Assembly (NCBI RefSeq): GCF_900143285.1
Contig: NZ_FRDN01000004.1
Location: 499,878 to 563,877, forward strand
Direction of reading: 5' to 3'
DNA from: Desulfitobacterium chlororespirans DSM 11544
GTDB lineage: Bacteria; Bacillota; Desulfitobacteriia; Desulfitobacteriales; Desulfitobacteriaceae
Length of the DNA: 64,000 nt
Below, piece after piece: positions 1 to 10,235 of the stretch (position 1 is its first letter; each line of letters opens with the position of its first letter). A program made the translations under genes and the position numbers. The notes below the pieces were generated by a model, which saw only the letters and a list, made by a program, of their open reading frames with translations, made no database searches and was not told the DNA's origin.

Positions 1-1218
1 GCCGCCATCTTCAACAGTTCGAGAAAGGACCCTCAAGTGCAATCCTCTTTCCTTAAATACCGGAGCATAAGCACGTCCCGGAATAATCATGGAAACCGAT
101 TGACTTCCTGTACCGATCAGCATGACATAGCTGGCAAACAGAACGGCGATGATCAGGCGGCCCGTGTTTTTAGCCCATTTCAGACTGGCCTCAACAATCA
201 CTTCCAACACCCTGATCTTTTCTAGTACTCCGCCGAAGGATACTGCAGCGATCAATAACATGACAGTACTGGTAATACTGTTGATTCCCCCGCGGCTAAG
301 CAGGTTGTCCAATTGCTCCACACCGGTGTTCCCAACATAGCCGCTGACGCTGGAGTTAAGAATCGCAATGATGGACTGCCCTTGGCATATCAAGGCTACT
401 AAGGCTCCGAGAACAACCGACAGCAGCATCAGCGGAACGGCGGGAGTCCGGCGGTAAGCCAGGATAATCAGCACCAAAGGCGGAACCAAGGTCCATAGGG
501 AAAGGTTAAAGGTCAGGTCAAGGGTTTGCAGGATAACTGCAATGTCCCCGCCCAAATCACTGCCGCTGTGATAATTCATGCCCATCACGGCATAAATGAC
601 AGCGGTTACTACAGCAGCAGGTATGGTCGTCCACATCATGGAGCCAATATGGCTGAATAAATCAACTTCGCAAACAGAGGAGGCTATATTGGTTGAACTG
701 GATGCCGGAGACATCTTATCCCCAAAGTAAGCTCCGGAAACAATAGCACCCACGACCAAAGGCAAAGGATAGCCCAGGGCCTGGCCGACGCCCATCAGAG
801 CAATACCCACCGTCCCCATCGTCCCGAAGGAGGTTCCGGTCATTGTCGAAGCAACGATGCAGAGGATAAAGGTTGTCACCAGGTAAGTCGAGGGGGAGAT
901 AAGCTTTAATCCCCAGTAAATGATCGTCGGAATGGTACCGGAAAGAATCCACACCCCGACCAGCATGCCCACGACGATCAAAATAAACACAGCAATATGA
1001 ACCCGTTGGATAGAATCAGACATTCCTTCCTGCAAATCCTTCCAGGAATAACCCAGGTATTTCCCAAATAAACAAGAAATCACTGTCGCAATAATCAAAG
1101 GCAGGATAGCGGGCAGCTTGGCCATAACGGTACCCCATAAAATAAAGAGTACGGGAATGACAAAGGCTACGATAGCAAAAATCAGCCCTGGTTTTTTGGT
1201 GCTACTCTCATCAGCCAT
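1..1218 (-). CDS. NhaC-family Na+/H+ antiporter, C-terminus beyond window
   Basis: Starts at ATG 1218 (Met-Ala-Asp-Glu-Ser) and stays open for 406 codons to the window edge, so the last part is missing. The product is almost wholly hydrophobic, with about ten membrane segments. It carries family-typical stretches such as GTSFGTMGTVGIALMGVG and GAYFGDKMSPASSSTN, which place it in the NhaC/MleN group. NhaC-type proteins exchange Na+ for H+, and some relatives exchange organic anions or amino acids. It lies downstream of the CRP/FNR gene on the same strand. Its promoter copies that of the tyrosine phenol-lyase gene, so a role in tyrosine breakdown (substrate or pH exchange) is inferred, not shown. 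Confidence 0.85.
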   Translation of the reverse strand, partial: MADESSTKKPGLIFAIVAFVIPVLFILWGTVMAKLPAILPLIIATVISCLFGKYLGYSWKDLQEGMSDSIQRVHIAVFILIVVGMLVGVWILSGTIPTIIYWGLKLISPSTYLVTTFILCIVASTMTGTSFGTMGTVGIALMGVGQALGYPLPLVVGAIVSGAYFGDKMSPASSSTNIASSVCEVDLFSHIGSMMWTTIPAAVVTAVIYAVMGMNYHSGSDLGGDIAVILQTLDLTFNLSLWTLVPPLVLIILAYRRTPAVPLMLLSVVLGALVALICQGQSIIAILNSSVSGYVGNTGVEQLDNLLSRGGINSITSTVMLLIAAVSFGGVLEKIRVLEVIVEASLKWAKNTGRLIIAVLFASYVMLIGTGSQSVSMIIPGRAYAPVFKERGLHLRVLSRTVEDGG

Positions 1219-1369
1219 TCATTGACCCCCATTCAATTGTAGTTCAACAAGGGAATTTCTCAATAAGGTTCGGCCTATCTGATTGATCGTCCTCCTCTCC
1301 GGCGTTCTCAGCCTAGACCCCGGTTTGTTGCGCAGAAGGGATATTCCAGGCATGGACCCTTCTAAGGTG

Positions 1370-1416
1370 ATTATATTATCTGAATCTTTCTAAATCTGTT
1401 GTCGAATTAACATCTT
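1370..1416 (-). promoter_or_regulatory. Operator plus -10 box for the NhaC-like gene
   Basis: Read on the minus strand, a 17-bp imperfect dyad (GATGTTAATTCGACAAC, 1414-1398) is followed after exactly 22 bp by TATAAT at 1375-1370. The site upstream of the tyrosine phenol-lyase gene (2410-2426) has the same dyad, with one difference over a 21-bp match, and the same 22-bp spacing to TATAAT. The dyad centre lies about 42 bp before the predicted start of transcription, the usual place for a class II CRP/FNR activator site. The rest of 1219-1562 holds no gene. Confidence 0.7.
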
Positions 1417-1461
1417 GCAAAATTATCATATTTTTTTATTGTTATGTTTTTAAAATCCTAT

Positions 1462-1538
1462 CCTGCTTGATTGGAAAGCAGGCATGCGGAAGGGAGTACC
1501 ACCTGCCGCCTTAAAAAGCAGCCATAGGTACTCCCTTC
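1462..1538. terminator. Two inverted repeats after the CRP/FNR gene
   Basis: A perfect 12-bp stem (GAAGGGAGTACC at 1489-1500 with GGTACTCCCTTC at 1527-1538) lies just downstream of the regulator gene, which ends at 1563 on the minus strand. A second stem, CCTGCTT/AAGCAGG (about 1462-1482), follows it. Neither has a clean U-run, so termination or RNA processing is only probable. Confidence 0.45.
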
Positions 1539-1562
1539 ATGAATTATCCGGCTTAGAGGTGC

Positions 1563-2255
1563 TTATGATTCCATAACCTCTTTCAACTTTTCCAGATCAT
1601 TGATGATCATAAGATGGGTATGGTCTTTTAACGCCTGGATCTCTTTTAAATGTTTCAGGGCCTGATTGACTGTAACCCGATGCATCCCCAGTGTATTGGC
1701 TATATCCTCCTGGGTAAGCGGAATGGATGAACTTCCCCTTTTATCCACAAGGATACGTCCTTGATGGAGGAGATAAATCAATTTAGCCACACGAGCAAGC
1801 GGTTTATTAAAAACGCAATCTTCCACTTGGGTGGATAGGATATGAACCTTGCGTGAAAGAGTTTTGATAATGGATAGAGTGAGGTCAGGAAATTTGGGGA
1901 TGATCTCCTGCATAATTATCTCCATGGGATAAATATATATTTCACAATCTGTGACAGCAAAAAAGTTATAATCACAGGGCTTGCGGTTAAAAAAGGGGGT
2001 CTCGCCAAAAATAGACCCGGCTTCAATATACCAAAGAATTTTTTGACTGCCTGAAGGACTCTGGGCCACTGTTTTGATCCGTCCCTTATTCAAATAATAG
2101 ATGCAGTCGATTTGGTCACCGCTATGGATAATGATTTCCTTCTTTTTGAACTTTTTAAATATCCCATGTGCAGCAGGAGCAGTCCAGTCAGCATGCGGAT
2201 TTTCGCATATCCAAGGTGAACCCAGCAATTCGAAATCATTCGTTCCCTCATTCAC
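1563..2255 (-). CDS. CRP/FNR-family transcriptional regulator (CprK-like)
   Basis: 230 residues starting at GTG 2255 behind a GGGGGAGGGG ribosome site. Residues about 30-140 form a cyclic-nucleotide-binding-type beta barrel (GDQIDCIYYLNKGRIKT, GSIFGETPFF). A long helix and a Crp-type winged helix follow, with the recognition segment LTQEDIANTLGMHRVTVNQA near residues 180-200. No FNR-type cysteine cluster is seen at the N-terminus. In Desulfitobacterium this family includes CprK, which senses chlorinated phenols. The gene lies between two promoters with the same operator, for the antiporter and for tyrosine phenol-lyase, and is their likely activator. Effector unknown; a phenolic compound or tyrosine is a guess. 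A dehalobox in its own leader suggests autoregulation. Confidence 0.9.
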   Translation of the reverse strand: MNEGTNDFELLGSPWICENPHADWTAPAAHGIFKKFKKKEIIIHSGDQIDCIYYLNKGRIKTVAQSPSGSQKILWYIEAGSIFGETPFFNRKPCDYNFFAVTDCEIYIYPMEIIMQEIIPKFPDLTLSIIKTLSRKVHILSTQVEDCVFNKPLARVAKLIYLLHQGRILVDKRGSSSIPLTQEDIANTLGMHRVTVNQALKHLKEIQALKDHTHLMIINDLEKLKEVMES

Positions 2256-2281
2256 AAAATCCCCTCCCCCACCTGATTCCT

Positions 2282-2295
2282 TTAATTGCTATTAA
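2282..2295 (-). promoter_or_regulatory. Dehalobox-type CRP/FNR site in regulator leader
   Basis: TTAATAGCAATTAA on the minus strand matches the published dehalobox consensus TTAAT-N4-ATTAA perfectly. It sits 27-40 bp before the GTG of the CRP/FNR gene. If the -10 is the nearby TATGCT (about 2312-2307), the site covers the start of transcription, which fits repression. Confidence 0.6.
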
Positions 2296-2407
2296 AATAG
2301 CATACTTTTAGAAGCCAGGCAACCACCTGTGCTCTTGCTCAAATTCTATGAAATAACGAACTACCAGGGACAAATGCCTATTTGTCTAAATTTAAAAAAT
2401 TTTTTCG

Positions 2408-2454
2408 AAGATGTTAATTTGACAACAGAATAAATAAAACACAGCTCCTATAAT
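2408..2454 (+). promoter_or_regulatory. Operator plus -10 box for tyrosine phenol-lyase
   Basis: The dyad GATGTTAATTTGACAAC (2410-2426, pattern GnTGTyAAwTTrACAnC) is followed after 22 bp by TATAAT (2449-2454). There is no good -35 hexamer at 17 bp, as expected for an activator-dependent promoter with the site centred near -42. It is the twin of the site at 1370-1416. Confidence 0.7.
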
Positions 2455-2518
2455 CATTTTAGAGGGGATCCATGCATGGAATTATACCCGCAATCTTTTA
2501 AACAATAACAAAATGTGA

Positions 2519-3904
<1,386 letters not shown>

Positions 3905-3917
3905 TTAGGACTTCACC

Positions 3918-3955
3918 AAAGACGGTGTCCGGCTGATGCCGGAGCCGTCTTTTGC
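3918..3955. terminator. Rho-independent terminator after tpl
   Basis: Hairpin with arms AAAGACGG and CCGTCTTT around an inner CCGG/CCGG stem, followed by TTTT on the plus strand. It lies between the convergent ends of tpl and the cell-wall-binding-repeat gene and may serve both. Confidence 0.85.
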
Positions 3956-3975
3956 TATAACCTGTTTTTCGCCGC

Positions 3976-5571
3976 TTAATGCTTCACCAGTTCATGAATC
4001 TGATACTCCAAGGTCGTCTGGACTGATTCTGAGTTCCCGACCACTGTGGCCTCTGAGATATATCCCTTATTATATAGCAAGGAATAGCTGACAGCAGCAG
4101 GAAGGCTGCTCTGGGGAACACTCATGACGCAGCCCCCTACTTTGGCGGCTAAAGCGGCAGCCAATAAAGCGTCTCCCTTGGGGTTGCCCTGAACCGCATC
4201 CTGAGGAGAGACCGAACTCGAAGCAATATAGAGAGGAGTCTCTTGGGTGAGGAGATTCTGGAAGATGATCTGCTGGGTTCCATAGCGATCTGCTCCTCCC
4301 CAGCGCTTCACAGCGTATTGGCCGCTAAGCTGGGTTTCCACAGCGGAGCTGATGATGCCGGTCCCTCCGAGCAGCACAACTTCCCCAGGCGAGATTTGCT
4401 TTAACCGGCTTTGGGTCTCTTCCGGCAGACTGTGGGTATCCGTCAGCAAGATGGCAGCACCCTGGGCTGCTGCAAAGGCGCTTACGGCTATAGCGTCAGG
4501 CTCTCCGTATCCGTAAGCAAGATAGACTCTCTCTGAAGGACCGACCAACTCCGCGATTTGCGCAGCTGTATCATAACGGTTGGCACCTGCCAAGCGATAG
4601 GTGGTTATCCCGAAGGTTTGCAGTTCGTTTTCAATTTCTGGGGAGATGGCACCCGTTCCCCCGATCATATAGACTGTTTCCGCCCCCAGATTGAGAATTT
4701 CATGAAGAACTTCATTGCTCAGGCGCTGGGAAGGAGTCATCAGGATAGGAGCATCATATTTTTTCGATAAGGGCACGGCGACCATAGCATCTGCCACCAC
4801 ATCGTCCCGGGTCAGAATGACGGTGGAGGCCTTTGTCCATCCGCTTTGAGCCACTGCCACCGAGAGCTGCATATTATCAGCGGCCTGAGCGCCGATGCGG
4901 CTGCCCGGGGTGTAGGCCGGCACAACTTCCACAGTCCCCACCACATGCCCGCCATAGATAATGCTGACAGTGCCCGGCTTTTTGGGGGTGATGGTAAAAG
5001 TAAAGGTGCCGTCAAATAACGTAGTGTAGCTCGACGAGCCGGCACCGACTTCTGTCCCGTCCACAGTAATGGATTGGCGGGCAAGGACTCTGCCATCAGG
5101 GTCGGCAATCTTTACGCTTACCTTGCTTTCCGAATGAACCACCGGCTTGCCCGTTAGGGTGATGACCGGTTCAACTACTTTAACCGTCCCGCCGGCATAA
5201 TTATCATATTGATCCCACAGAAATATGGAGTAGCTGCCCAGCTTATCAAAATTAAAATTGGCTATGGAATAATTCCCCTGACCCCCGCTTATAGAGACAT
5301 AGGTCACCTCATCATCAGGATCGGTAATATAGCCGGATACCGAGCCGCTATAGGGATCGCCGTTCAAATCATACAACCGGAAATGGATGGTATCCGCAGA
5401 ACCGATCACTGTTTGCGCATCCCCTGCATCCACGACTAAATAGGCCAGCACCCCTTTGTTCCAATCCACATCATCATCATCAGCTGCCCGGACAGTTCCG
5501 GGAATTAGGGTTACCAGCAGGACAAACAGGCATACTGCAAGAGCCAGGCTCTTTTTCTTTTTGGCCGCCAC
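3976..5571 (-). CDS. Secreted protein with cell-wall-binding repeats 2
   Basis: 531 residues from GTG 5571 with an AGGAGGAG ribosome site. The N-terminus is a signal peptide (MAAKKKKSLALAVCLFVLL, cut near VRAADDDD). Residues about 35-220 hold beta-rich, Ig-like segments. The C-terminal part (about 225-531) contains three cell-wall-binding-type-2 (CWB2) repeats, recognised by RYDTAAQIAELV, VYMIGGTGAIS and VVLLGGTGIIS. CWB2 repeats anchor proteins to secondary wall polymers in clostridia and relatives. The gene follows the ABC permease by 127 bp and is probably the last gene of the exporter operon, so it may be an exported wall protein linked to that pump. Specific function unknown. Confidence 0.85.
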   Translation of the reverse strand: MAAKKKKSLALAVCLFVLLVTLIPGTVRAADDDDVDWNKGVLAYLVVDAGDAQTVIGSADTIHFRLYDLNGDPYSGSVSGYITDPDDEVTYVSISGGQGNYSIANFNFDKLGSYSIFLWDQYDNYAGGTVKVVEPVITLTGKPVVHSESKVSVKIADPDGRVLARQSITVDGTEVGAGSSSYTTLFDGTFTFTITPKKPGTVSIIYGGHVVGTVEVVPAYTPGSRIGAQAADNMQLSVAVAQSGWTKASTVILTRDDVVADAMVAVPLSKKYDAPILMTPSQRLSNEVLHEILNLGAETVYMIGGTGAISPEIENELQTFGITTYRLAGANRYDTAAQIAELVGPSERVYLAYGYGEPDAIAVSAFAAAQGAAILLTDTHSLPEETQSRLKQISPGEVVLLGGTGIISSAVETQLSGQYAVKRWGGADRYGTQQIIFQNLLTQETPLYIASSSVSPQDAVQGNPKGDALLAAALAAKVGGCVMSVPQSSLPAAVSYSLLYNKGYISEATVVGNSESVQTTLEYQIHELVKH

Positions 5572-5698
5572 TCTGGTTCTCCTCCTCTCTTTCTTAGCAA
5601 ATGTCCAGACCTCTCTCTTTTCCGGCTGCTAGTTTTGCTCATCTTCATTTGCTCATAGCTTCATTTTGCTCATACCTTTATTCCGTTCCTAACACTTG

Positions 5699-6919
5699 CT
5701 ACTCATACCGCAAGGCCTCAATCGGATTCATGGCGGCGGCCTTTTTGGCCGGGACGACACCGAACACAATTCCGATCAGGGCGGAAAAACCAAAGGCTAT
5801 GCCCACTGAGGACGGGGATACGCTGGCTGTGACACCGAAAAGCTCACTGGCGATCAAGGAACCTCCCCACCCTAAAAGGATACCGATCATTCCGCCAATC
5901 AGACTGAGCACCACCGACTCGATGAGGAACTGGAAGAGTATATCCCCTTCCCCGGCTCCGATGGCTTTGCGTATGCCTATCTCCCGGGTTCGCTCCGTGA
6001 CGGATACCAGCATAATATTCATTACACCGATTCCCCCCACCAGCAGGGATATTCCCGCGATCCCCCCTAAGAGCAGGGTCATGGTTTGGGATATTTCTTC
6101 CATGGACTCCAGAACTTCGGCCTGGTTGGTAATGGTAAAATCATTTTCCTGGCCGCTTTGAATCTTATGAGCCAGCTGCAGGGCATAGGTAACCTGGTCC
6201 TGAGCCTCAGTCATCAGCTGAGCCGACTCGGCTTCAATATAGATCTGGCGCACGCTTTTGCTCCCCACCAGGCGGGACTGTACGGAGGAAATGGGGGCAT
6301 AGATCATATCGTCATTGTTGGTCATCCCGGATGAGCCCTGGCTCACCGTAACGCCAACCACTTGATAGGGAATATTGTTCAGTTTGATGTTTTTGCCGAT
6401 AATATCCGCGTTGGCATCCCCGAAAAGATTTTCAACCACGGTAGGGCCAACCACCGCCACACGGGCGGATTTCGTGATATCTTCTTCGGTTATAAACCTT
6501 CCCTGGGTTATTTTGATGCTGCGGACATCGGCATATTCCGCAGTTGTCCCCATGACACTGGTGGAGGTATTGCCCGTGCCATAAACCACCTGAGCATTGG
6601 TATTCACCACCGGAGCCACCGCCTTGACCGCGGAGCCGGCAGCTCTCACCTTCGCCACATCCTCCATGGTCAAGGTGTTGGCACTCCCCGCCCCGCCCCG
6701 CACCCCGCCAAAGCTGGACTGCCCTGCAGAGACAATAAGCAGATTGGAACCCAGCCCCTGTATATTGGCGGTTACAGATTGGGTTGCCCCATTGGCTATG
6801 GCCACCATGATAATCACGGCAAACACGCCGATGATAATTCCCAGCATGGTTAAGGCCGAGCGGAGCTTGTTGGCATAAAGAGCCCGTAAAGATACTTTCA
6901 TCAATTCCAGGAAGTTCAC
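5699..6919 (-). CDS. MacB-like ABC transporter permease
   Basis: 406 residues. One membrane helix near residues 20-45 (LTMLGIIIGVFAVIIMVA) is followed by an extracytoplasmic MacB-type core of about 220 residues and three C-terminal helices of the FtsX domain (TRTREIGIRKAIGA lies before the second). It shares an ATGA overlap with the ATPase gene (6916-6919), so the two are translationally coupled. With the ATPase and the MacA-like adaptor it forms a tripartite-type exporter adapted to a single membrane, as in other Gram-positives. The substrate may be a peptide, antibiotic or envelope component; the sequence does not say. Confidence 0.9.
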   Translation of the reverse strand: MNFLELMKVSLRALYANKLRSALTMLGIIIGVFAVIIMVAIANGATQSVTANIQGLGSNLLIVSAGQSSFGGVRGGAGSANTLTMEDVAKVRAAGSAVKAVAPVVNTNAQVVYGTGNTSTSVMGTTAEYADVRSIKITQGRFITEEDITKSARVAVVGPTVVENLFGDANADIIGKNIKLNNIPYQVVGVTVSQGSSGMTNNDDMIYAPISSVQSRLVGSKSVRQIYIEAESAQLMTEAQDQVTYALQLAHKIQSGQENDFTITNQAEVLESMEEISQTMTLLLGGIAGISLLVGGIGVMNIMLVSVTERTREIGIRKAIGAGEGDILFQFLIESVVLSLIGGMIGILLGWGGSLIASELFGVTASVSPSSVGIAFGFSALIGIVFGVVPAKKAAAMNPIEALRYE

Positions 6920-7644
6920 ACCGCTCCTCCTTTCTCCCGGTCAAGGAGAGCATTAGCCACGCGGGAGTTTTCGACGGCTTCGTCTTTCTCGATCTCCCCA
7001 TCGCGGAAGCGGATAATGCGCTGGGTATACTCCGCTATATCCGGCTCATGGGTAACCAGCACAATGGTATTCCCCTCCCGGTGCAGGCGCTGAAAGATGG
7101 CCATCACTTCCCCACTGGCCTTGCTGTCCAGGTTTCCGGTGGGTTCGTCGGCTAAAATAATGGCCGGCCGGCACACCAAAGACCGGGCAATCGCTACCCG
7201 CTGCTGCTGGCCTCCCGACAGCTCTTTGGGCCGGTGGTATACCCTGTCTCCCAAACCCACCGACTCTAATGCTTCCACCGCCCTTTGATGACGCTCTTTA
7301 GCATTGATCCCGGCATACAGCATGGGCAGCTCCACATTCTCCAAAGCCGTGGTGCGCGGTAAAAGATTAAATCCCTGAAAGACAAAACCGATCTTGCGGT
7401 TGCGTATTTTGGCTAATTCTTTAGCCGTGGCCTTGGCCACATCCACACCATCGAGAAGATATTCTCCTTCTGTAGGAATATCCAGACAGCCCAGGACATT
7501 CATCGTTGTGGATTTCCCTGAACCGGAGGGCCCCATGATGGATACAAACTCTCCGGCCTTGATGTGAAAGTCCACTCCCCGCAATGCGTGGACCTGAATA
7601 TCCCCGGTTGTATAGATTTTCTTAATTCCTTTAAGCTGGATCAC
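6916..7644 (-). CDS. MacB/LolD-type ABC transporter ATP-binding protein
   Basis: 242 residues from GTG 7644. Walker [10 protein letters not shown]-loop [13 protein letters not shown], signature LSGGQQQR, Walker [13 protein letters not shown] and the H-loop THEPDIAEY are all intact. The family powers MacB/FtsX-type permeases by mechanotransmission. It lies between the adaptor gene (12 bp gap) and the permease gene (4 bp overlap) in one operon. Confidence 0.93.
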   Translation of the reverse strand: MIQLKGIKKIYTTGDIQVHALRGVDFHIKAGEFVSIMGPSGSGKSTTMNVLGCLDIPTEGEYLLDGVDVAKATAKELAKIRNRKIGFVFQGFNLLPRTTALENVELPMLYAGINAKERHQRAVEALESVGLGDRVYHRPKELSGGQQQRVAIARSLVCRPAIILADEPTGNLDSKASGEVMAIFQRLHREGNTIVLVTHEPDIAEYTQRIIRFRDGEIEKDEAVENSRVANALLDREKGGAV

Positions 7645-7656
7645 CCTTGGTCCCCC

Positions 7657-9246
7657 CTATCTCATGGGCCGTGCGCTTCCGCCAAATCCGCCTCCGCCGC
7701 CCATACCGGGCATCACTCCGGCGGGGGAGTTCATATTCCTGTTGGAATTGGCATTCGTGTTGGAACCGGATGAGTTTGTTCGTGTCCCTGCCACAATCCT
7801 TTGCCCTTCTGTTAAACCGCTTTTAATCTCTACATTAGTCCCATCATCCAGACCCGTCTCAACGGGAACAAACTGTGCTGCCCCCATACCTCCCTGCTCC
7901 CGGTTATTTGACATAGTCCCCTGGGGTGCGGACCTCTCCGAATTCCTGGGTTCAGCGGCCCCTGCCTGAGCTTGTTCCCCTTGGGCTTGTTCCTTTTGAG
8001 CTTCTGCTTGTTCCCCCTGAACTTGTTCCCTTTGGGAAGGCCCTCCCTGCATCTGCCCCTCTGAGGATGGACTGCCTGAAGATGGCGGATTGGAGAGCAG
8101 GAGAACCCCTTTCTGATCTCCCTGGGTTTGTACAGCTGAACTCGGTACGATGAGAACATCTTTGGCTTCGGCTATGATAATCCCCACATTAGCGTTCATT
8201 CCCGGCCGTATGGCGTCTGTTACTTCATCCATTTGCATTGTCACCTGGAAAGTGGTTACATTTTGAGTCGTTGTTCCTTTTAGGGCCACCTGGGTCACCG
8301 TTGCGCTCATATAATCCTCCGGCGCAGAATCCAGGGAGATATTGGCCCTCTGACCTGTTTTAATCTTTGTCACTTCATCCTGAGAGACATAGGATTCTAC
8401 GATCAACAGCTCTCCTCCGGTGGCTAAATTGAGCACGGTGGTCGTATTGCTTAAGGTCTGCCCTTCTTTTACCGGAATATCGATAATCACCCCATCTGAA
8501 GGAGCAACCAAGGTTGCTTTGGCCAAATTGTCCTGTGCTTTCACCACAGCGGTTTCTGCCTGGGCCAGGGAAGTCCTTTCCTGAAGACGAGCTAATTTCA
8601 CTTCGGCGATTTCCAGATCGGCTTTTGCTGAGTCCACAGCCTGTTCCGCACCACCGTTATATGTATTTTGAACATTGATCAGTTCAGACTGGGCCTGAGT
8701 GAGGGCGGTTTTGGCCTGTAAGATACTCGATTCATCTCCGCTTAGTTGACTGGCCGCCAGATTATTGCCGGCAATCAGAAGACTTTGTTCCGCAATGGCC
8801 AGCTGATTCTGCAAATAAGCCGGATCAGCGTTTTGCTCCGCTGTCCGGAGCGCTTGCCTGGCTTTAACCAGCGTGCCTTCTGCTTCCACTTTCTGTTGCT
8901 GCCAGTTCAGCTCAGCTTCTTTCAGACTGGCCATACTCTCGGTCACCTCCTGCTGCAAGGTTTCCGTATCCATCTGGGCCAGAGCCTGACCTGCTGTTAC
9001 CTCATCGCCGACTTTTACATAGATTTCCCGCACCTTGCCGTTTTGTTCGAAGGCCAGGGGAACCTCTTCAGGATACATCACAGTTCCTGTAGCTGTAATC
9101 TCCTGGATAATATCACCCTTCTTAACTGTGGTTGTCAGCAAGGACGTTTGTTGGGGTTTCTCCTGAAAATGCTGGTAAGCCCAGAAACCTCCTCCGCCCA
9201 ATACAACAACGCCAAGGACCAGAGTAATCACCAACTTTTTTTTCAT
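7657..9246 (-). CDS. MacA/HlyD-like efflux adaptor with low-complexity insert
   Basis: 529 residues with an N-terminal membrane anchor (LVITLVLGVVVLGGGGFWAY). Next come a biotinyl-lipoyl half (PLAFEQNGKVREIYVKVGDE), a long alpha-hairpin with coiled-coil character (about residues 100-225), the second lipoyl half (LVAPSDGVIIDIPVKEGQ) and a beta-barrel. Two parts are unusual: a Gln/Glu/Gly-rich stretch around residues 385-455 with repeats of EQAQGEQAQ type, and a Gly/Asn/Met-rich tail. The adaptor links the ABC permease to the cell exterior or wall. First gene of the operon; the 9247-9410 leader carries no clear operator. Confidence 0.9.
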   Translation of the reverse strand: MKKKLVITLVLGVVVLGGGGFWAYQHFQEKPQQTSLLTTTVKKGDIIQEITATGTVMYPEEVPLAFEQNGKVREIYVKVGDEVTAGQALAQMDTETLQQEVTESMASLKEAELNWQQQKVEAEGTLVKARQALRTAEQNADPAYLQNQLAIAEQSLLIAGNNLAASQLSGDESSILQAKTALTQAQSELINVQNTYNGGAEQAVDSAKADLEIAEVKLARLQERTSLAQAETAVVKAQDNLAKATLVAPSDGVIIDIPVKEGQTLSNTTTVLNLATGGELLIVESYVSQDEVTKIKTGQRANISLDSAPEDYMSATVTQVALKGTTTQNVTTFQVTMQMDEVTDAIRPGMNANVGIIIAEAKDVLIVPSSAVQTQGDQKGVLLLSNPPSSGSPSSEGQMQGGPSQREQVQGEQAEAQKEQAQGEQAQAGAAEPRNSERSAPQGTMSNNREQGGMGAAQFVPVETGLDDGTNVEIKSGLTEGQRIVAGTRTNSSGSNTNANSNRNMNSPAGVMPGMGGGGGFGGSARPMR

Positions 9247-9411
9247 ACCCTCTCTCCTCTATTCCTTGTTTCTGCCCAGACTAACTGTTTCCTTAATAGT
9301 TTCCAGATTGCTCCTCCATAATTATAACGGTCCATGCTTAAAGACTACTTAGTGTTAGCTGAAAATTAACTGAATGTACTCAAGCGGACGGAATTTCCCT
9401 CTGCATAAAAA

Positions 9412-9441
9412 TGACACCAACCCTTTAATGAATTGGTGTCA
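9412..9441 (-). terminator. Rho-independent terminator of the TetR-MFS-ABC operon
   Basis: Perfect 9-bp stem TTGGTGTCA/TGACACCAA, followed on the minus strand by TTTTT. It lies 33 bp after the stop of the ATPase gene that ends at 9474. Confidence 0.85.
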
Positions 9442-9473
9442 GAGATTTAAATATTTCTACTGTCTTTCCGTTA

Positions 9474-10232
9474 TTATATGTCGATCTCCTGCATTTTTGC
9501 CGTGATTTTCCTTATTTTGTTCCCGGCATCCCTACCGGCTGATTGGGGAAACCGTATTTCGCTGACTATTTTGCCATCACTCATAAACAGAATGCGCTCT
9601 GCCGCCGCCGCTACCCTGGCATCATGAGTCACCAGCATAACCGCAGTCCCCTCCCGATTGATTTCGGAAAACAGGCTCATCACTTCCTGGGCAGATGTTG
9701 AGTTAAGGGCGCCGGTGGGTTCATCCCCGAAAATAATTTCCGGACCGCTCAGCAAAGCACGGCAGATTCCCGCACGCTGCAGCTGCCCGCCCGAAACCTG
9801 GGTGATATCCCGCTTTTCCAGCTCCGCAATCCCGGCTCTTTTCATAATCTTTCTGGCTTTTTCCGTTATCTGCAGGGTGTTTTTTCTGTTGCCGCGCCAA
9901 GCGGGAAGAAGGATGTTATCCAGGATATTCAGATTTTTCAACAGGGTGGGCTGCTGAAAAACAAATCCTATTTTGGTTCTGCGCAGGTCGGCAAGTTCAT
10001 GTTCACTGAGTAGCGAAATATCCCGGCCCTCAAACATAACTTTCCCGCTGTCAATTCCGTCCAGACCGCTGAGTGCGAACAGAAGCGTTGACTTTCCCGA
10101 TCCGGAAGGCCCCATAACCGCAATGAATTCGCCTTCGTTTATTTGGAGGGAGACTTTATCCAGAGCCTTGACTCTCTCGCCGCCCTTGCCAAAATACTTG
10201 ACAATGGTTTCACCGGTGACAATCTGTTTCAT
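9474..10232 (-). CDS. ABC transporter ATP-binding protein (LolD/YtrE type)
   Basis: 252 residues. Walker [10 protein letters not shown]-loop FVFQQPTLLKNLN, signature VSGGQLQRAG, Walker B IIFGDEPTGALNS and the switch THDARVAAA are present; the signature begins with Val instead of Leu. It partners the 772-residue permease that ends 3 bp upstream. The C-terminal 25 residues are basic and not part of the core fold. Last gene of a TetR-MFS-permease-ATPase operon, probably for export of toxic compounds. Confidence 0.92.
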   Translation of the reverse strand: MKQIVTGETIVKYFGKGGERVKALDKVSLQINEGEFIAVMGPSGSGKSTLLFALSGLDGIDSGKVMFEGRDISLLSEHELADLRRTKIGFVFQQPTLLKNLNILDNILLPAWRGNRKNTLQITEKARKIMKRAGIAELEKRDITQVSGGQLQRAGICRALLSGPEIIFGDEPTGALNSTSAQEVMSLFSEINREGTAVMLVTHDARVAAAAERILFMSDGKIVSEIRFPQSAGRDAGNKIRKITAKMQEIDI

Positions 10233-10235
10233 AGA

